A stretch of 64,000 bases of DNA from Limonium bicolor (Eukaryota > Streptophyta > Magnoliopsida > Caryophyllales > Plumbaginaceae), in the NCBI GenBank assembly GCA_023374045.1, contig CM041778.1, positions 366,642,831 to 366,706,830 of the forward strand. Direction: 5' to 3'. How positions within the stretch are numbered: position 1 is the first letter of the stretch; the number at the start of each line of letters is the position of its first letter. Below the pieces are notes generated by a model. It had not been told where the DNA came from and did no database searches. It saw nothing but the letters and a program-made list of their open reading frames with translations. The position numbers and the translations under genes were made by a program. Shown here piece after piece: positions 34,207 to 47,100 of the stretch.

Positions 34207-37200
34207 ATGGCCCAGGTCCAAGTTCAACCTCAGGCTCCGGTTTCCGGACCAAATGGCGCGGCTCCTCAGTCGCAGCCCCAGACGCCCGGAACAAACCCGT
34301 ACGGGTCAACTTCTCTTTACGTTGGAGACCTCGACTTCAACGTCAACGACTCACAGCTGTACGATCTTTTCAACCAGATTGGACAAGTTGTATCTGTTAG
34401 GGTTTGCAGGGATCTCACTACTCGCCGATCTCTTGGATATGGCTATGTCAACTTCAGCAACCCTTCGGATGGTGAGCGATTAATTTTTCCTCATCGCCAC
34501 GTACTCTGTGTCTGCTTCTACAACTTTTTTATTTATGCTAGTTTTTGACCTGCGATTGTTTCATGTTGTAATTTTGATTGCTTGCTTGCTGGTCGATGAT
34601 GGGTTGTCTCCGTGTAAACCGCAAATTAATCTTTTCATATATGAACCTATTGAGCTTCGGTTGATACTCGTGATTGTTCTTGTCGACAATGACTGGAAAT
34701 GTATAATGTCACTGTCGTTGAAGCATTTGCATTCCGTGTTAAATTATGATAGTTTTTTATGTAAAATTTGAGAACTAGTTTTTGGTCAGAGTCAATGACA
34801 CTTGTTGGAAACAAATTTGGTGTTTCGTAGGTGGTAGCACAGACTAATAGTTATCTGAATTGCTTTTCACGTTTGAATGATCGATTTCTAAGCTAAAGGA
34901 AGCGATAATGTATTGAAACGTAAACAATTGGCTTGCTGATGGTTCTTCATTCTTTACCTGATAATATGAGCTGTCAGAATGACCTGTGACATCTACTAGA
35001 GCATGGGCACATTATTTTGTCTCAAATTACCCTATTGTTGATATTTCAATGCCTTCTACCTCACAACTAGTTAATTATCATTCCTAGACACTGGTACTCT
35101 TTGACTAAGGTGAAGTTATTATCCTATCAGTGAAGATACATATGAAGTTGGTTAATTTTTTCAGCTGCAAGGGCACTGGAAGTACTGAACTTCACACCAT
35201 TGAATGGAAAGTCGATTAGGATCATGTACTCCCACAGAGACCCTAGCATTCGCAAAAGTGGGGCTGGAAACATATTTATAAAGGTAATACTGAGTATCCT
35301 AGAAATACTTTTCGTCTCCATCACATACACCTGTTTTATACTATTGTACTCTGCTCCAAAACTCTGTTTTATTTTGTGTAGCATTATGCTGTATGACTCT
35401 TTCAACACTTTGTGAGACTTATTTTTTCACTTTGGTTTCTGTAGAATTTGGACAAGGCCATTGACCACAAAGATCTGCATGACACGTTTTCTGTCTTTGG
35501 AAACATTCTGTCTTGCAAAATTGCAACAGATGCCAATGGTCAGTCTAAGGGTTATGGATTTGTCCAATTTGACAATGAATCATCTGCACAGAGTGCAATT
35601 GACAAGCTTAATGGAATGTTGATGAATGACAAGCAAGTATATGTTGGGCCTTTCCTGCGCAAGCAAGAAAGGGACACTGCTTCCAGCAGGACCAAGTTCA
35701 ACAATGTTTTTGTGAAGAATTTGTCTGAGAACACCACTGAAGAAGATCTGAGTAAGATATTTGGTGAATATGGAAGCATCACTAGCACTGTAGTGATGAG
35801 GGATGGAGATGGTAAGTCGAAATGTTTTGGATTTGTTAATTTTGAGGGTGCAGATGATGCTGCTAAAGCAGTGGAGGCTTTGAATGGAAAAAAATTTGAT
35901 GAAAAAGAGTGGTATGTCGGAAGGGCTCAGAAAAAGTCTGAAAGGGAGCAAGAGTTGAAAGTTAAGTTTGAGCAGACCATGAAGGAAGCTGCTGACAAGT
36001 ATCAGGGTGCAAACCTCTACGTTAAAAATCTGGATGACACCATTGATGATGAGAAACTCAAGGAGATGTTTGCGGAGTATGGAAAAATCACCTCATGCAA
36101 GGTAGTACATATCTTATTGTTTACATAATTGACTTTTTAATGTGTTTTGTGATACCACTTGCTTGTCTGGAAATTAGGTCATGCGTGACCCGAGTGGAGT
36201 GAGCAGGGGTTCTGGGTTTGTAGCCTTTTCAACTGCTGATGAAGCTTCACGAGCTGTAAGTGTACCATATCCCAGTTTTTCGTGCATCTTGTGGTTTCAC
36301 TATTCTATAATACTCTTTTTGGGTTCAAGTTCTGTTTATTTTCCTTGTCAACAGCTTGCTGAGATGAATGGCAAGATGATTGTTAGCAAGCCTTTGTATG
36401 TTGCGCTTGCACAAAGGAAGGAGGAAAGAAGGGCAAGGTTGCAGGTTGGTGAAAATTTCCTAGTCTCTTATCACCTTAAGGCTTTGCAATCCTTTCTATT
36501 AGTATTCATTTCTATTTCTGATGTGGCTTTTAAATGCCAGGCTCAGTTTTCTCAAATGAGGCCTGTTCCAATGGCTCCATCTGTGACCCCACGCATGCCA
36601 ATGTACCCACCAGGTGCTCCTGGCCTTGGTCAACAAATATTCTATGGTCAAGCACCACCCATGATGCCTCCTCAGGTATCACATAATATCTGATACTATA
36701 TGTTGCTTAAATGTATTGTATCTTTGTGTGTTTGGAATAGTTTACTTTAGCCAATGGTGCCAAAGGCTCGACTATCAGAATTTTCGGTCATGTTTGTTAA
36801 AGCTTAGTCATGTTCCTTGGTTGCGTGTAGGCTGGGTTTGGTTATCAGCAGCAGCTTGTCCCTGGAATGAGACCTGGAGCTGGGCCAGTGCCCAACTTTT
36901 TCGTGCCCCTTGTTCAGCCGGGTCACCAAGGTCAACGTCCTGGTGGAAGACGTGGTGGTGGTCCTGTTCAGCAGAACCAGCCTCCTATGCCTATGATGCC
37001 ACAGCAGGTTCCTTTATTGCCTTATTGTCATGTCTGATTAATTAGTTATATTAATTCTAGTGGTGTGAATTTTAATTCTGGATGCTTCATCCTTTTGTTT
37101 TGACCTCAAACATAGATGATGCCAAGGGGAGGAAGGGTTTATCGCTATGCTCCTGGTCGAAACATGCCTGAAGTTCCCATGCACGGTGGTGTTGCTGGTG

Positions 37201-37662
37201 GTATGCTTCCATCATATGACATGGGTGGTATGCCAGTGCGTGATGCTGGCACCATGGGGCAGCCAATGTCACTCACTGCTTTGGCGACTGCTCTGGCTAA
37301 TGCAAGCCCTGAGCAGCAGAGAACCGTAAGTTCACCATTCCTGGTTCAATTGCTTCTTTTCCTAGGTTCAAAGTTATGTACTAAAAATATGCATATATGA
37401 TAATTCCCTGTGTGATCAGATGCTTGGTGAGAGTTTGTACCCTCTGGTGGATGCTATTGAGCATGAAAATGCAGCTAAGGTTACTGGTATGCTGCTGGAG
37501 ATGGATCAGACTGAGGTTTTGCATCTGCTTGAGTCCCCTGATGCTCTGAAGGCGAAGGTAGCAGAGGCAATGGATGTGCTCCGGAATGTTGCTCAACAAC
37601 AGGCTAACAACCCCGCTGACCAGCTTGCTTCTCTCTCCCTTAATGACAATATCGTCTCTTAA
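34207..37662 (+). CDS. PABP: Cytoplasmic poly(A)-binding protein (9 coding exons, 657 residues)
   Basis: Binds mRNA poly(A) tails in the cytoplasm and links them to eIF4G and to PAM2-motif proteins in translation and mRNA decay. Coding exons: 34207-34471, 35165-35283, 35445-36101, 36178-36255, 36355-36444, 36541-36675, 36831-37007, 37116-37325 and 37420-37662; all junctions are GT-AG and in frame. Four RRMs: about residues 36-112 ([13 protein letters not shown]), 123-200 ([14 protein letters not shown]), 214-291 (VFVKNL, CFGFVNF) and 318-393 (LYVKNL, GSGFVAF). A Met/Pro/Gly-rich linker follows, then a C-terminal MLLE domain (about 559-640) with [10 protein letters not shown]. The length fits plant PAB2/PAB4/PAB8-type proteins; which paralogue cannot be told. 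The start has a good context (A at -3, G at +4) and there are no disabling changes. Confidence 0.96.
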
Positions 37663-38592
37663 GAAAATCAAAAGAAAAAGGGTACCGAATGACTTTGTTG
37701 GTAGGTCAGGAACTTCTAGTTAGAGATCTCTTTTCGCTTCCCAGGATCGTATTGTGTTTTTGCTTGAAGTGTTCTGTTTTTATTGGAATATCTGAATGCT
37801 TGGTGTTTTTATGGATTGCTATTGTCATGGTTGTTTTCTAATATCTTCTCTTGATATTGTGTTTGCTTGTGATGGTCAAATGTAGTCCAGCCTTTTGCAT
37901 CACATATACAAAATTCGTTTTAAAAACTAATTTTTTTTAAAATTCTGGTCATAATGTTTTGCTATATATTATTGTGTGCAACTACTTTTGCCAATCAACT
38001 TTACTAGGCTCTCTTGTCATAAGCCGAATTATCATCTGAGGTAGTGTTCTCATAGTAAATCAAGTGCCAACTCGAATTGATAGGCATTGTGTTATTGTTA
38101 TATAAAATGTACAGTAAATAGTGCTAGTTTGGATTAATTTTACAAGGTAGCACCTACATTAGAAGGCTAAACTTTTCACTGCATCAAGTATACAAGCTCT
38201 ACTCACAGGGTGGCAATTTTCCAAAGCGTGGAACGTATGTGTTGATGTGTCATCTCCAATTGAAAATAAAATTATTTTAATTTTCCACTGATTTATAAAT
38301 TGTTGAATGGTTTTTAAAGATTTCTCTCTTAAAAATCTATAAATACATTTTTGTCGTAATTATCTTCTTTCTTTTTTTTCTTTTTTTTCTTCTCGTTTCT
38401 GATATATTATTATCATTCTTTTTCTCTTACATATTATCGATCCAAATATTTCACTATTGGCATCGGTTCGGTGCCAATAAACAACTGAATTGAATGATGG
38501 AGAATTATTAAAACTTTCTAAATATTGTAACCTTATATATAAGCATACAATCGTCCGCTCTTCATTTTTTTACTTGTACATATAGATTTTAT
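37663..38592 (+). other. PABP 3' UTR and downstream spacer
   Basis: T-rich sequence after the stop codon, as usual in plant 3' ends; the transcript end cannot be fixed. From about 37920 the region is AT-rich spacer with T-runs at 38360-38395. No further gene is seen. Confidence 0.5.
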
Positions 38593-38601
38593 TATTTTAT
38601 A

Positions 38602-39124
38602 GGGAAAATTACATCGATCACCCATGACGTTTGTTGAAATTACACACTCCATCCACGAGGTTTCAAAAATATTTTGCCCACCCATGTGGTTTCCATAATT
38701 TTACATTAAACAACTTTTCTAATATTTGATCAACTTAAAAGATGTTAAATAATATCCAAATTTGATGAAATTTACATGGACGATAGTAAAGTGTTATATT
38801 TTGGTAAAATGTGAAACCAACATTTTTAAGCACAATATGATCTGTGGGATCTGATGAACGGTCTCATGTTTTATTGGGTCCCATAGGTCATATGACCTTA
38901 AAAAACTTTGGATTTGACCATTGAACAAAATAAACACCTTAGCATCGTCCATGTAAAGTTTCATCAAATTTGGATATCATTTAACCATCTTTTAAGTTGA
39001 TCAATATATTAGAAAAGTTGAATGTAAAATTGTGGAACCACATGGTGGACAAAGTAATTTTTGAAAACTCAGGGTGGGCTGTGTAATTTGCAAAACGTCA
39101 TGGGTGGGCGATGTAAATTTTTCC
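38602..39124. mobile_element. Mutator-type MITE with 9-bp target duplication
   Basis: The perfect 9-bp duplication TATTTTATA lies at 38593-38601 and 39125-39133. The element has long imperfect inverted arms of about 105 bp, beginning GGGAAAATTACATCG on the left and GGAAAAATTTACATCG as the inverse on the right, both continuing with CACCCATGACGTTT. Duplication length and arm length fit a Mutator-like non-autonomous element. 523 bp, no coding region. Confidence 0.92.
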
Positions 39125-39133
39125 TATTTTATA

Positions 39134-40180
39134 TTTCTTTCATCTTCAACTAGTTAGTTGTCGGTGAGAAAAAAATGTTAATATAATTTAATTCTCTATT
39201 TAAATTTGAAATATTTGTTTTAAAATTTTTTAAGTTTGTGTTCAGATATTATGTATTACTAGTTCAAATTTTAACACAATTTGTTAAAAATTAATTCATT
39301 TGATACCGTGTTAATATTTTAAGAACATAGTAAATTTAACACATTTCGTTTAAAAAAAGTTTTATTGTTTATACTGTTCATATTATAAATATAAAATTAG
39401 TTGTTCAATCTTTTGAATGTTATGTTTAACTATTTTTATAAACTGTTGATACTAGTTGTTCATCAGAAATTTTACACAATTGTAAACATCATTACATGTT
39501 CATATTAGCAGCAATACACGTCGTTCAATATTTTAACCATTTATTTGATATTTTCAACCATCTGTTCAATATTTTCAACCATTTGTTCAACATTTTTAGC
39601 CAGTTGTTCAACATTTTCAACCAGTTGTTAAAATTTATCTTATGTTGTTATAAGATTTGCTCAAATCAAAATTCCAGACTAGTTTTTGATTGACAATTAT
39701 ATAATAAAAGATTATTAGTACAATTATCTCTAAACTAAGATTTTTTTATTTAACAGTTAATAAATTTTTTCGAATAATTATTTTAAACTACCCGATTTTC
39801 CTTTAAAACTGAGATTCTTACTAAACTTTTTAGAATTTTTGTTTGGAATTTTTCAAAAAAATTAAGATGAAATTTTCAGAATTATTATCTTAAATTTGAG
39901 ATTTTCTCCAAATTAAGATTTTTTATTTAACAATAATTAAATTTTAGAATGTTTATTTTAAACCTCTAGATTTTACTTAAAAACTGGGATTCTTTTGCTG
40001 AACAATTACTAGATTTGATTAATTAAAAATCCCTTTTAAATTATAAAAAAGAAAAACTTTTAAATATATCAAATCCACCTCACACACATTATTATTATGT
40101 TTCATGGTACACCGGAAGCACAGGGCATTGTGCTTCTTAGTTGTATAGTTAGAATTTTACCCAACTTGAAAATTAGATCC
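39134..40180. other. AT-rich spacer with a small 21-bp tandem repeat
   Basis: Mostly A/T with no gene. At 39522-39629 about five 21-bp units of the form TGTTCAAYATTTTCAACCAKT are arranged in tandem; they read through as a repetitive Phe/Asn/Leu-rich peptide that is an artefact. Confidence 0.6.
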
Positions 40181-40188
40181 AAATCCAA

Positions 40189-41039
40189 TAATGGGGCCAC
40201 GGTTCCGGTTCCACGGTTTCGGTTCCGGTTCCACCGGTTCCGGTTCGGAAAATGTGTATTCGGATTCGGAACCGGTCCTGGGCGGTTCCGGGGCGGTTCC
40301 TGTTCCGGTCCGGAACTCTGTATTCGCTTCGGATTCGCTCAAATCAACGGTTCCGACCGGTTCAGGAGCGGTTCCGGTTCCGGTTCCGACCGGTTCTGGA
40401 AAGATTCGATCGGCTCCTGTTTCTCGTTGTTTTAACTCCGATTTTAGATCCGTTTGCGTGCACACGTTGCTCTTTTCGTCCACTTTACTCCTAGCTAGGT
40501 TATTCCTCAAGTTTATAATTTTAATTGTGTAAGAACCAAAGACTTAAATTTTTGTATTGAATTGCAAAAATTAAAGAGCAAGCGGATTTTATTATATGAT
40601 TCACTGCCTCGTTAAAACCTTATTAGGTAAAACCATTGGGAAAACCCTAATAGGAAAAAGAGTACAACTACTAATAGGTACATGATTTCAATTTGGAAGT
40701 CTTAAAAGATTACATGGAAAAGAAAGTAATCTAATACATTCTAAAAATTTACAATACAAAATAGAAGTTCTAAGTGGTGATTCCACGGTAACTTCGACCG
40801 GTTCCGGGGCGGTTGGGGTTCCGTTCCGGTTCCACCGGTTCCGATTCCGGTTCCGGTTCCACGGTTCCGAATCCGATGCGAATCCAGGCGGTTCGGTCCA
40901 GAATCTCAAAACTGACTATTCGGATTCGATTCGCAAGGGGGCGGTTTCGGTTCCGAATCGGTTCCGGCCGGTTCCGGTTCCAATCGGTTCGGGTAGATTC
41001 GCCGGTTCCGTGGTGATTCGGATTCGATGGCCACCATTA
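40189..41039. mobile_element. hAT-like element with GGTTCCG arrays
   Basis: Perfect 8-bp duplication AAATCCAA at 40181-40188 and 41040-41047. The ends are inverted: TAATGGGGCCACGG on the left and TAATGGTGGCCATCG as the inverse of the right. Subterminal zones (about 40200-40400 and 40795-41020) consist of imperfect GGTTCCGGTTCC and GGATTCGG repeats; the centre (40430-40780) is ordinary AT-rich DNA. Reading frames across the arrays give Gly/Ser/Arg-rich or Pro/Glu-rich artefacts. 851 bp, no transposase. Confidence 0.9.
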
Positions 41040-41047
41040 AAATCCAA

Positions 41048-43034
41048 CCGTAAATAAGTGTATGAGTAAAGATTATTGATCATTAATTTTTGGGTGTGCG
41101 TTGGAAGTCCTAATCCAAATTCAACTTGACCTGCTTATTTAATTATGTATTAATTCGTAATATTAGTATAATAGTAAAAAATACTATCACTTAATTAGAC
41201 CAATCCAAATAATTTTTTTTCAAAATTTAAATACATTCTCTTGGCAACTTAGAAGGATCATTCGTGACCAGAGCGCGGCTTACGGTAAAGGAAACAGGAT
41301 GCAAGCGAAACGGTGGGGAAGGATGATTCTGATAGGTGTTCTAGGAACTCTTCGTGGGATGGGTCCAGGAAGGTGGTCGGGACAACTCTTTGGTTTTAGT
41401 AAGTTCTCTCGTGTTAGTAAGGCAACCCAAAGGGGTAAAAGAAAGATAGCTAGAGTATGAGTGGTGAAAAGAGGACTAGTAAGGTTTGGAGGTTTGAGAT
41501 TTTCTGTGTAATTCTTTGGGTTGCCCTTGGGGCACATTTGGGCTTGTACCACTAATTATAAAAAAAAAGAATCTACCTTTCAATCTTTATTCGAAAACCT
41601 AAATAATATGTCATTTATTCTTGCCGTCGCACCGTTCAATCCATTTCATTCGTATAAATAACGGTTATGGGTTAAACTTATTGATCCATTTAATATAATG
41701 TTGACATTTGAAAAAACAGCACATATGATTCGAATAAATGACGGTCGTACGCACGTTTCTAGGGACGTCTGAACATTTGCAGAAAAAATAAGAGATTTGT
41801 ACATAAACATGTCAGGTTTGGATTTAATGATGTTACATAGGTTGGGTGTGAGTAGAAATTTGTAATCCAGTTATTTAGGGTCAAGTATGAGTCAATACAA
41901 TTTTAATCGGGTTGGGTACGGTGAGGTTTCAACCCGATCTTAACACGAATTACCACCCTTAGATTTTAGCTATTTTTGAATAGATTTATATAGTGCTTCC
42001 GAGGCAGAATCTTTAAATTTGATCATCCGAAGTGAAATCCTCATAGTTTTTGCAGTCGATTGATATCATATCATGACCAGTTTGCATTGCCTGCGTGATT
42101 ACATTATAAATAGCTCAACGTTCAACAGCTTTGTGTTAGAACCTAGAGTTCTATAGATAACGAGTGTGGAACCTGGCACAGCTAGCGTCACTCATTACCA
42201 CTACAGAGATTAGAAGTAGGCAAAGTTGAAATGAAGTGTCGTGAGAATTTGAGAGTTCAATGTAAATGGATTCTGCTTGTCTGAAATACGCGTCAAATGA
42301 TCAGATTTGCCAACACACTCTGTTTTTGTTTGACATACAGGTAGTCAGAATTTTACCCACTCATCATTATAAAAGAGCATTTGTACAATTGTTTATGGAG
42401 TTTTAAGAAAGATTTATACCTAATTATTGAGAGATCGTGTGCCGAATTTTGCATCCCACACACACTAAGTCGGCAGTTTGGTCCTACACCTTTGCACATG
42501 AGAAGTTAAATTCGCTGCGCATGTCATGTTAAAAACATTACCATCTTTCAGAATTCAGTTGGTCTAGACATTACCTTCTGATAGAACTAACTCGTATCAC
42601 TCTTTCCCTAGGTCCTTAAGAGAGGGTAATCGCTCAACATTGATCAAGGAGGGTCATTGATCCGTCACTGTCGAACATGTAAACAGAGAGTGCATACGTA
42701 ATCCTGGTTTGCTTAGCACGGGATCAATTGATTCATCAGTTCTAACCGAATACTTGGTTCTAGTCTGAGGCGACTACCAGAAAAATAGACTGCACTAATT
42801 CTCTCTTTTCTTGGATAATATTGTACTCTGACTTGACTATATGAATCACACTTCTAGAAATGGTGCCAAACACTCCTAGGCAAGCTCGCCTGGGTGGATT
42901 GGGATTTGTTACGTACACTCAGCATCACAGGGAGGAAGGAAATCTCTCCCTGTTCAGGTCACAGTCCAAGAGTGAGATTAAATGGGACTGATTTGAGAGA
43001 AGTAGAAAGTAATAGTGAAGGAACGTCAAGACTT
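41048..43034. other. Non-coding interval, no gene seen
   Basis: Nothing bounded could be identified. Composition is mixed and unremarkable, with no RNA gene or conserved protein motif on either strand. Confidence 0.4.
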
Positions 43035-43042
43035 GAAGAAAC

Positions 43043-43464
43043 TAGAGGTGGCCACGGCCTTATCAAAAAAAAAAAAAAAACTAGAGGTGGCCACGGGACG
43101 GCTGGTCTTGGTTCCGGGCTCAACCGGGCCCTGATTGTTATTAATCGGTTCTAATCTTGGTCCTTTTTTTAGGGACTGTAACGGGTCTTAAACATGGAAG
43201 GGGTTTAAACATTTCAATTCATATTGTAGGAAGAAAATAATATTTATTATTTTTTGGATTTACATGTTAAGAAATAAAGTCGTTTATAATAGAAAAAAAT
43301 CGATAAAAAGTAAAAAATGTGCTATTCAAGAGTATCAAATCTAGTCCATAATCTATCCCAAACGGGACTAATATACGTGGTTCTAGGACAATCCGGTGCT
43401 GGATCGATCTTTGACCGAGCTCGGTCCTGGTGATTCTGACCGGCCCGACCTAGTGGCAACTCTA
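43043..43464. mobile_element. hAT-like MITE with a duplicated left end
   Basis: Perfect 8-bp duplication GAAGAAAC at 43035-43042 and 43465-43472. Left end TAGAGGTGGCCACGG; inverse of the right end TAGAGTTGCCACTAGG. The left end is present twice, at 43043 and 43082, separated by a short piece ending in a 15-16-base A run. Interior phrases CGGGCTCAACCGGGCCC and GACCGAGCTCGGTCCTGG are short palindromes. 422 bp, non-coding. Confidence 0.88.
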
Positions 43465-43472
43465 GAAGAAAC

Positions 43473-44141
43473 AACTCTGAACCTTAAAAGCACTGGAATC
43501 TAATGAGATAGAGGTACCCTCCTCACCAACAATCTTGATTCTAGCACCTCCTTTAATATTGAGCTTTGCTACAAAATTGTTCCAGATAGGAGTATCATCC
43601 TTTCCAGGCCTGTCATCCATCATATCAACTTAAGGAAAGTAGTTAGCTTTAAGGGATCTAGCAACCAAGGAGAAGGGTTTAACGTTCTTTGAAAAACAAG
43701 GCTTTATTGATATTTAGTATGGATATGAATGTCAATCTTGCATGATCAATGTGTTTCAGACATTTGATCATTTGATCTAGTGCACAACCTATTATAGAAA
43801 TGATATGTCCAGAGAAGAAGAAACAAGGGCGTGGTAAATTTGGGGATAATATGGAGCACACTAGACACTAGAATGGACTAGCACGTTATGACATAGGTAC
43901 CCCACAAAACTTCACAATAATACTCAGGTACTTCTTAAAGCCAGACACTTGCATATAATAAACAATATAGTTCTTACTAGCGTCATGAAAAAACACCTGT
44001 TTAGAATATAGAGCTGTTGTAGATCCCTACACCCTCAAGGATTATTGCTTACCCACGAGTCATGTATTAATGGCATTGCATAATATAATTAATCTCACGT
44101 ATGAAAATGACTTTCATGATTGAAAGATCATAACATAAGGG
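43473..44141. other. Non-coding interval, no gene seen
   Basis: No gene, RNA or bounded repeat recognised. It ends at the target duplication of solo LTR 4. Confidence 0.35.
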
Positions 44142-44146
44142 TCAAC

Positions 44147-47100
44147 TGAAATACCCCTAATGTTTAAATAATTAAATAATGGAAAAAAAATATATTATAG
44201 GGGATTATTAAACCCTAAGAAAGGATATAAACACTTGGGCGTTAAAACGCACCTAAACTCCTTAAGGTCAAAAACGTGCGTTAAAGCCCCGACCTTAACT
44301 AAACAAGTTATATAAGTTATAAACTCATATGAAGTTAACCAAGGATCATTATATGATCTTTAGAATGCAGGACCTCATCTAAAAATGAGTAAAATAAAAA
44401 ATGATCGGGAGTTCCCTTAAAGGCCCTTAAGGCCCGAAAGTCCCGGAAATACATTATAGGATGAAGTAAAGCATTTCCACTTCATTCCAAATGCACCATA
44501 ACATTCTATAAGATATATGATGAAGTCCTCACGCTAAATTCTCAGTTTTAAACGCAAAGTGCTAGGAGATGCCTTATGGGGCCTGCCCATAAACCCCCGG
44601 GAATGCCCAGGAGGAGTGCCGAGGTGGCATGAAACTCCTATAAAATTCATCTTAGAGTTCCTAACAACATTATCTAACATTCTAATGAGAATTCACGAGC
44701 TATTTCCTCAAAAATAAACAAAGTGCTCGGACTGAAATTTGTTAACGCTCCTTTTTGCCCCGGTTAGCCAAAAGTTGTGTTTCGGGTTGATATAACCACA
44801 TATAACTCAATGTAACACCTTAAAATATTATTATTGGCAATAAAAAATGTCAATAAAACACTTGGAACTCATAGCGACTAATTATTTTTCAGAAAATCCT
44901 TAAAGCACAAAAACGCACCTTCGGGTGTCACAAAAATGCGTTCTACACAATTGCCTTGAAGTTTTTGAGGAGCCACAAGTTGATAATATTAAAATGGGAT
45001 ATAAAATGGCCATCTAAATCAATTAATGCCAGTATAAATTCATAGTACAAGTGGGGGGCGATGTTTGGGTCAAAAAAGGTACCTAAAATCAGCATTAAAA
45101 GTTTCACCTTTACCATAGTATAAATGTACCAATTAAATGCTGGAACCTATTACACAGATTAGTAGATCTTATTAAAATATAGTTTAAAAAAAAATAAAAT
45201 GAAAAATCAATCCCATTTAACCTCTATACCATGCGCACTTAGGTGTATATGGCTAGATTTTAGCTAAGATATTGCCTTATGGTAATGTGACTCACTAGCA
45301 TGTTCTATATGATAATGTATCAAATAAATCCAATCAAATTAAGCTCATCCACCGGTTACATACAAGAGAAAGCAAGAAAGAGAAAGATTTATGTAAAGCA
45401 AGGAATTAAATACAAGATAGAATCTCTTTATACAAGTTGCTAGTATACAAACAAAACAAACCATGTTACCCTCCCAAGTGCTGCCGATTTCTATACAAAT
45501 AAAGGAGGTATGATTGCTCATTAAGTAGTCAATAAAACATATACCTAATCAAGCATAATCCATGGTCCAAGATAGACAAGAATCAATTGTTGTAGCAACC
45601 CTTGGTGCCGATTTCAACAAGCAAAAGAAGACCTTGATTGCCTTGTAAAATTCAAAATGAAATACCTACAATATAGCCATGTTCCCTTGTCTTAATCAAC
45701 TAAAATCTGTAGCCAATCTACATTAGTACTACCGTATAAAACAAGGAGAAGACAAGAGACTAATCAACATTTAAATTGTAAAAGTATTACACTACCTAAC
45801 TTGTATTGTCTTCTAGTTTCAAGTGGCAAACAAAGCCTCCATTATTCCCATGTACCAGCCGAAAACATGTCTAAATGATAAACAATTTTATTGAGCCAAA
45901 CACCAAATTATTAAACAAAAGAAAGATTAGACAATTTGACAATAATTATGTCAAATAATTCCATTTGATTCATTGTCTTCCCTACTTATTCATACATGAG
46001 TTAGGCTTCATTCTTCTTTGCCAACTCCTTGCCGAATGGTAAGCTCTCTTCTTCTCTCTTTCTTCTTCATTTGCTAAGTAATTCCTTAGAGCTTCAAAGC
46101 TCAATTAATGGTTGTATTAAGTTCTAACACTATTTCTATGTAAATTCCTAGTTAAATCTACTAAGTCTTGAAGCAAGAAATCATCCTAGGAATTCTTACA
46201 ATTTTCGCCAAGGTTAGATGCTCCAAGGAGGTTCCTAGATTCAACAACAACACAAACGAACAACAAGATCAAGTTAAGGTATATTTTCATGTTGAAAATC
46301 CTAAGTAAATCCTTAAGGTATTTCGAAAATTATGAACTTCTAGAACCAAGGTTCTCTTCATCATTTCATGAAGGAAATCTAGATCTACAATCATCTCAAG
46401 GTCTACCGAAAATTCCTTGAAAAATTCTAAGGTAAAACTCTTTTAAAACTACTCCAAATCTTATTATAATTTTGTTAGAAGTCTAACAAATGGATCTCCT
46501 AAATATAACAAGGAGGCCGAATTCTCTTCATCAAAATAGCATTTGGAGAGCTTGGAATTCAAGGAGAAATCAAGTACAAGAATTGTCTTGATTTAAGGAG
46601 TAAGTTTATATATACTAAGGGTTATTAAGTTTAAGTTGATTTAAAATTCAAACTTTGGTATAAAAATATGTAAGATCCTTAGTATTATTAACGCCGAAAA
46701 TATTGAGTTAAAATATCAAGAAATATAATTTATACATATAAGGTAAGATTATTACCTTAAGGTATAAAGATGTGTCAAAAAAATTAATTAAGATGCATAT
46801 ATACAAACCAAATTATCTAAGGGTTATTTGTTCTATTTTGAGTTTATAATCATTCTAAGCCATTAGAATAATTTTTAGAAGTGTTATATGGCTTATATAC
46901 ATTTATATGTATTTATTATAAAGTTTAAAGCAAGTTTTAAACATATATGGTAAAGATATAGTGAAGGCCGAGAATGAAATATATGATTTGGGTGATTTTT
47001 GAAATATATAAGTATATTAACTTATATTATTAATTTTTGGAGTATAAGTAAAAAAAGCTATAAGTATTTAAATGGCTAGTTAAATAAGTTATGTGGTTAA

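Noticed and set aside
33810..34400. 196-codon frame over the PABP leader
   Set aside because: It overlaps the PABP start in another frame, has biased low-complexity composition and no motif. Kept only as an upstream ATG to consider.
40097..40532. Gly/Ser/Arg- and Pro/Glu-rich frames
   Set aside because: Translations of the GGTTCCG arrays of a hAT element.
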